A DNA stretch of 56,621 nt, taken from assembly GCA_022566355.1 (NCBI GenBank), contig JADFJB010000012.1, forward strand, positions 1 through 56,621, read 5' to 3'. The stretch comes from a candidate division KSB1 bacterium (GTDB lineage: Bacteria; Zhuqueibacterota; JdFR-76; DREG01). Every line of letters starts with the position of its first letter. Within the stretch, counting starts at the first letter, position 1. Under the pieces are notes generated by a model. That model made no database searches, was not told the origin of the DNA, and worked only from the letters and a program-made list of their open reading frames with translations. The position numbers and the translations under genes are program-made. This document shows positions 52,926 through 56,621 of this stretch, piece after piece.

Positions 52926-52959
52926 TTTCCAAACTAAGGCAATCAAAAAGGAGAATCCC

Positions 52960-53178
52960 ATGTTCCAAGACCTTCTGCAAACTTACCTGATCAATTTTAC
53001 ATATGTCATTCTAAAAGCTCTTTTCTTTGCAATTGCATGTTTCCTTGCCTGGCGTTTATTCGATTGGCTTGAACCGTTGGATATTCGCGTAGAAATTGCT
53101 GAGAAACACAATATCGGTCTGGCTATTATGATAGCTGCTCTTTTCCTGGGTTTGGCTTATGTTATCGGCCAGATATAG
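52960..53178 (+). CDS. Small DUF350-like membrane protein
   Basis: 72 residues with two transmembrane helices (about 13-34 and 52-71), separated by DIRVEIAEKHNIGLAI. The IAEKHNIGLAIMIAALFLG segment resembles one unit of DUF350 (YjfL-like) proteins, normally four helices. An AAGGAG site lies 8 bp before the ATG. Its 3' end overlaps the transglycosylase gene by 20 bp. Confidence 0.55.
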   Translation: MFQDLLQTYLINFTYVILKALFFAIACFLAWRLFDWLEPLDIRVEIAEKHNIGLAIMIAALFLGLAYVIGQI

Positions 53179-53788
53179 TTATTTGTTTTTTTTGACTTTT
53201 TTTATTTCATGCTCAGGTTTTGAAAATAGCCAGGATCTTTCTGAATTTGTCGAGGAGACAACAGATTCAGATTCATTACAGACCGGAACAGGAGAATCTC
53301 AAATATACTCTCAACTTTTATTATCACGAAGACGGATTTCTCCTTATGATCACATTATAAAAAAATACAGCCGGAGATATGGCTTTGATTGGCGGTTGAT
53401 TGCCGCGCAAATATTTGTCGAAAGCCGGTTTGAAGTCCAGGCACGTAGTGGAAAGGGCGCCATCGGATTGATGCAGTTGATGCCGGGCACTGCAAAATAT
53501 TTAGGGGCGGATGTGCTAAAGTTGTTATTGCCGGAACAGAATATTGCACTGGGATGTTTTTATGATAGAAAATTATTTCAACTCTGGAGAGATAAGGAAG
53601 GTACTAATCGTCTTGCATTTACACTTGCAAGTTATAATGCGGGCAGGTTTCGGATTTTACGGGCAGAAAACAAAGCCGGAAAATCCGGTTATTGGAGCAA
53701 AGTAAAGAATTATGTACCATTAGAAACGAGAAATTATGTAGGCCGCATATTCGGCAAATATGTTGAATATAAGAAAAAGTACTTTTAA
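53159..53788 (+). CDS. Lytic transglycosylase lipoprotein (SLT domain)
   Basis: 209 residues; signal peptide with lipobox FFISC (Cys near 18). SLT domain with AAQIFVESRFEVQARS (catalytic Glu in ESRF), GAIGLMQLMPGTAKYLG and FTLASYNAGRFRI. It cleaves the peptidoglycan glycan strand, leaving anhydro-muramic acid ends. The gene starts inside the DUF350-like gene, so translation is coupled. It ends RIFGKYVEYKKKYF. Confidence 0.85.
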   Translation: MLSARYSYLFFLTFFISCSGFENSQDLSEFVEETTDSDSLQTGTGESQIYSQLLLSRRRISPYDHIIKKYSRRYGFDWRLIAAQIFVESRFEVQARSGKGAIGLMQLMPGTAKYLGADVLKLLLPEQNIALGCFYDRKLFQLWRDKEGTNRLAFTLASYNAGRFRILRAENKAGKSGYWSKVKNYVPLETRNYVGRIFGKYVEYKKKYF

Positions 53789-53830
53789 GTATAAATCCTA
53801 AAATACGAATATCGAAACTTATCCTTGGCA

Positions 53831-53854
53831 GAGCCTGCCCCTGACCGCAGGCTC
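53831..53854. repeat. Hairpin after the transglycosylase gene
   Basis: GAGCCTGC and GCAGGCTC form a perfect 8-bp stem with an 8-nt loop, 42 bp after the stop. There is no T-run, so it is more like a REP-type hairpin than a terminator. Confidence 0.4.
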
Positions 53855-53963
53855 GGGGGTTCAGGAATCCGAAACAATGTCGAAACTCCAAATTTATCCC
53901 TTAGGATAGAAATTATCTATCAGGGTGAGACTATTTCAAAATATTTATTAAGTCTGCAAACTA

Positions 53964-54197
53964 TTGATAAAGAACCCGGCTACAGAAATTCGATATCAAC
54001 TTCCGATTAATACCCATGTAAAAATTGAAATTCTTAATCTGTTAGGTCAGAAAATAATTACTCTCATTGATGAACTTCAGTCTGCTGGAAATTGCACGAT
54101 TAAATGGGTCGGTAAATATGAAAATGGCGATATTGCAAGTTCAGGAATCTATTTGTACCGATTAAAAACCACTGATTTTGAACAAGTGAAAAAGTAA
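53964..54197 (+). pseudogene. Remnant of a type IX-like C-terminal sorting domain
   Basis: The frame to TAA 54195-54197 encodes NPATEIRYQLPINTHVKIEI, LNLLGQKIITLIDELQSAGN, and ASSGIYLYRLKTTDF, the standard FlgD-like/Por-secretion C-terminal domain. It should be attached to a large secreted protein, but no upstream domain of one is present; the sequence before it (53855-53963) has no long related frame. A lone tail left by deletion is the likely explanation. Confidence 0.65.
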
Positions 54198-54321
54198 ATG
54201 TTTCTGAAATGATTTTTTATGGTAATATTATGAACATATTTATTAAAATTTATAGTTTGAATAAATCAATAATTCCAGGTGCTCTATTCATGTTGGGTAC
54301 CTTATTCAAATGTATGGAAAT

Positions 54322-54399
54322 AGATCCCGTCGTGTGACGGGATGACATAGTTGGAAGTTTTAAGCATGAATGCATTATTCATGAATTATTCAGGCTAAT
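54322..54399 (-). repeat. Dispersed MITE-like repeat, inverted partial copy C
   Basis: Read in reverse this matches the left end of copies A and B: TTAGCCTGAATAATTCATGA, then CTTAAAACTTCCAA and TGTCATCCC. It is cut at a perfect palindrome, ATCCCGTC-GTGT-GACGGGAT (54324-54343). It lies just before the gene at 54418. Confidence 0.6.
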
Positions 54400-54417
54400 C
54401 AAAAAGAAGAGGATATT

Positions 54418-55308
54418 ATGAAAAGGATTTTTCGTATTTTTATAAGTTTAGCTTTTTTGCTTGGATTAAGTTTATCCCCTCAGCTTGTTGTAGCTCAAAC
54501 CAGCCTAGAAGATGCAATTCGGCAGTTTGATAGTGACAATACAAAAGGCTACTTACAACCTTTTATCGATTCGTTTGGCAACAACCTTAATTCAGGGATT
54601 TATCGCGGCACAAAGATCCAGACTTTTGGATTAAATATTCAGATCGGTTTGGTGGGGATGATCACACAAATTCCTGATGAAGATCGCACTTTTTTAGGGA
54701 CACCTCCTGCACCATACCCCCAAAACCAGGTTACAACTGCTACTATATTTGGTGAGAGTGGTGCGGTAGTCTCCGGCGCTGGTGGCTTAGAGTTTAATTT
54801 TCAGGATGGACAAATCCAGGGAGATGCAATTCCTTTTGCAGTGCCGCAATTGGAAGTTGGCTCAATACTTGGGACGAATGTTATCCTTCGTTATTTTTCA
54901 GCAGAGTTGGAAGATCTGCCAAAAATTGAACTTCAAGGTTATGGTCTGCGGCACAGTATAAGTCAATACATCCCATTATTCCCATTAGATATATCCGTTG
55001 GTTATTTCCGCCAGACTTTTGATTTTGGCGATTTGATCTCCGCCGAAACAACCAGTATAGGAATTCAAGTCAGCAAATCATTCCCAGTTTTGACTTTATA
55101 TGGTGGTGTCGCTTCAGAATCAGCGGAAATGGATGTAGAATATGTTTTTGAAGAAACCAATGAGAAGATCGCACTGAAATTGGAAAGCGATTCCGGTATC
55201 CGTTTTACAGCAGGTGCACGGCTTGCCCTGGGTATTCTCATTTTGAATGGCGACTTTAATATCGGGAACCAGAATGCTTTTAGCGCTGGTGTGGGTATTG
55301 GTTTTTAA
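54418..55308 (+). CDS. DUF6588-like outer membrane barrel protein
   Basis: 296 residues; signal peptide ending LVVAQ (about 1-26). DNTKGYLQPFIDSFGNNLNS and GIYRGTKIQTFGLNIQIGLVG resemble the start of the DUF6588 family. Barrel strands then lead to a terminal phenylalanine (FSAGVGIGF). Such barrels are common in the FCB group but have no known cargo. It is followed after 62 bp by a small lipoprotein gene in the same direction. Confidence 0.7.
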   Translation: MKRIFRIFISLAFLLGLSLSPQLVVAQTSLEDAIRQFDSDNTKGYLQPFIDSFGNNLNSGIYRGTKIQTFGLNIQIGLVGMITQIPDEDRTFLGTPPAPYPQNQVTTATIFGESGAVVSGAGGLEFNFQDGQIQGDAIPFAVPQLEVGSILGTNVILRYFSAELEDLPKIELQGYGLRHSISQYIPLFPLDISVGYFRQTFDFGDLISAETTSIGIQVSKSFPVLTLYGGVASESAEMDVEYVFEETNEKIALKLESDSGIRFTAGARLALGILILNGDFNIGNQNAFSAGVGIGF

Positions 55309-55370
55309 TTATTAGACCCAACTTATTGAATTTATAAACGTTTGAAGAAGATTATTTGAAGAAGGAAAAT

Positions 55371-55934
55371 ATGATGAAAAAAAGAACTTTCTTATTACCA
55401 ACCATTTTATTAAGCCTGGCTTTATTGAGCTATGGCTGTAAAATTGTAAGCTTTTCTGCTCAAAATCTATTTATAACTGTAACCATTGAAGAAACTTTTA
55501 ACCTTAATTCAAACGATAATGCCTATATGGATATGGCAACCGTGGACTTGTCACAATCGTTTAACGACGTTGATCTCACAAACGTAAAAAATGTTAGTAT
55601 TACGAATGTTGAAGTTACAATTATTAACAACAATACCGGCGCGGCTACAACATCTTCTGGCAGCGTTTTGTTTAACAGTCTCACGGCACCATTTGCACAA
55701 AACGCTCTCCTTGCAAGCTTCATGAATGTCAATTTGAATGCCGCATTAAATGATCCACTAACCTTTACAAATCAATTAGCCATTAACCAAAACGGCATCA
55801 GCAGCCTGGAAACTCATGCAGGTTCGTCTCCTCCGCCCACGCTCAAATTCTTTTTGACAGGTACTGTAAATAATCCACCAGTTGATTTTGAAATTATATT
55901 AAAGGTTACTCTACAATTAGAATTGCAGTCGTAA
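55371..55934 (+). CDS. Small lipoprotein of unknown function
   Basis: 187 residues from ATG 55371 (an adjacent ATG at 55374 is equally possible; AAGGA is just upstream). Lipobox LLSYGC (Cys near 23). The rest is Asn/Thr-rich with beta alternation (VKNVSITNVEVTIINNNTGA). I do not recognise a family. It may be attached to the barrel encoded before it. Confidence 0.6.
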   Translation: MMKKRTFLLPTILLSLALLSYGCKIVSFSAQNLFITVTIEETFNLNSNDNAYMDMATVDLSQSFNDVDLTNVKNVSITNVEVTIINNNTGAATTSSGSVLFNSLTAPFAQNALLASFMNVNLNAALNDPLTFTNQLAINQNGISSLETHAGSSPPPTLKFFLTGTVNNPPVDFEIILKVTLQLELQS

Positions 55935-56098
55935 AAGCAGTTCTTTCCAGATATTGCTAAGGGTTTAGCTGTGATGAACGCTTATCGATAGGTGTTTACT
56001 TAATTGGTTAAATTTTATAATTATGCAAATAGACTTCATGTTTAAACTGTTATGTCACTCATTGTAAAAACCTGCCAGGTTTAGATTTACCCGAGATA

Positions 56099-56467
56099 CA
56101 TTAACCTGGATAATTCATGAATCATGTTTTGAAGCTTAAAACATCCAATGTCATCCCATCGTGCGGGATGCTGCAGAGTGTCGTTCCCGAATGTTTTAAG
56201 GTTATCCGAGAACTCTAAAACTGTCACCCCCGAACGCTTTAATCGGGGGTCTATTTGCATTAGATAAGCACAAAATGGACTTCTGATTAAAGCTTGCAGG
56301 GGTGACAAAACCGGTTCTCGGAACGTTTGATTTGTTTATCGAGGATCTATGGGCTTGGGTAACAAGATTCCCGATAAACTTGTGCCCGTACGTTTTTAAC
56401 GGGTAAACGTTCGGGAATGACAATTTTATAAACCAGTTATAATGTTTATGAATAAATCACATTAATT
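56099..56467. repeat. Dispersed MITE-like repeat, copy B
   Basis: The longest copy (about 370 bp), with the same ends as the element at 5402-5681 and extra internal sequence. Ends TTAACCTGGATAATTCATGA and TTTATGAATAAATCACATTAAT are imperfect inverted repeats of each other. No coding frame is credible. The remaining 150 bp to the window end show nothing recognisable. Confidence 0.65.
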
Positions 56468-56621
56468 AGCTTGTGATTTACATTCGTTTGCCTGGGGGTG
56501 GGATATTTTCGCAGTATTATCTACAAAAATGCATAGTGTCACTGTATCTATAGTTAGTGTTCTACATTTTTTTCTGTAAATTCAAAATGGGTAAGTTTTT
56601 GGAAAGTCCTGTAGCTATGGT

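Noticed and set aside
53825-54010. Plus-strand frame of 61 codons after the transglycosylase
   Set aside because: It reads through a hairpin and overlaps the sorting-domain remnant in another frame; composition is not protein-like at its start.

Overview
The window looks like a piece of chromosome from an uncultured Gram-negative bacterium, probably of the FCB (Bacteroidota/Calditrichota/KSB1-like) side of the tree. This is an inference from gene content: a TonB-dependent receptor with a carboxypeptidase-regulatory-like N-terminus, many lipoproteins and outer-membrane barrels, a DUF6588-like barrel, a NamZ/DUF1343 lipoprotein, a remnant of a type IX-like C-terminal sorting domain, several sigma54 activators and a SpoIIE-type phosphatase. 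The DNA is AT-rich. Intergenic regions carry several families of dispersed and tandem repeats.

Layout. 1-2.1 kb is a graveyard: the end of a DUF5648-repeat protein, transposase fragments, a decayed DUF4258/YgiT toxin-antitoxin pair, and a Tat-leader remnant fused to the tail of a sodium:solute symporter. 2.5-9.5 kb holds a TonB-dependent receptor, an unusual Ser/Thr kinase with a periplasmic repeat region and a TonB C-terminal domain, and a GAF-sigma54 activator. 10.4-19.7 kb is a run of plus-strand envelope genes (TPR protein, lipoproteins with a possible Sm-like motif, PAP2 phosphatase, class 3 lipase, barrels, FAD oxidase). 19.8-28.3 kb has a GAF histidine kinase followed by a periplasmic oxidation cluster: gluconate-dehydrogenase-like subunit 3 and GMC flavoprotein, exported RidA, cytochrome c, PQQ dehydrogenase and an NHL lipoprotein. 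28.4-31.5 kb has an intact SpoIIE phosphatase beside a deleted paralogue.

31.6-40.6 kb is the most notable region: a selenium locus. On the minus strand senB, a selenophosphate synthetase gene (selD/senC), a porin and a PhnCDE-like ABC importer (the type found next to selD and proposed to carry selenium oxyanions) form one probable operon. senA, an EgtB-like selenoneine synthase, lies upstream on the same strand, with an opposing MFS transporter between. The SelD reading frame extends 28 codons upstream through an in-frame UGA at the catalytic Cys/Sec position, followed at 11 nt by a bacterial-type SECIS hairpin, so the enzyme is itself a selenoprotein. The MFS gene appears to start at an AUU codon.

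40.6-56.6 kb contains a possible small RNA next to a second sigma54 activator, a YgjP-like metalloprotease, a truncated permease beside a MITE-like element, a housekeeping operon (coaE, histidine kinase, era, a phosphoglycerate-mutase-like protein), namZ, an M49-like peptidase lipoprotein, a lytic transglycosylase, and small lipoproteins and barrels. It ends in a dispersed repeat that also occurs at 5.4 kb and, as an inverted fragment, at 54.3 kb. No tRNA, rRNA or CRISPR array was recognised.
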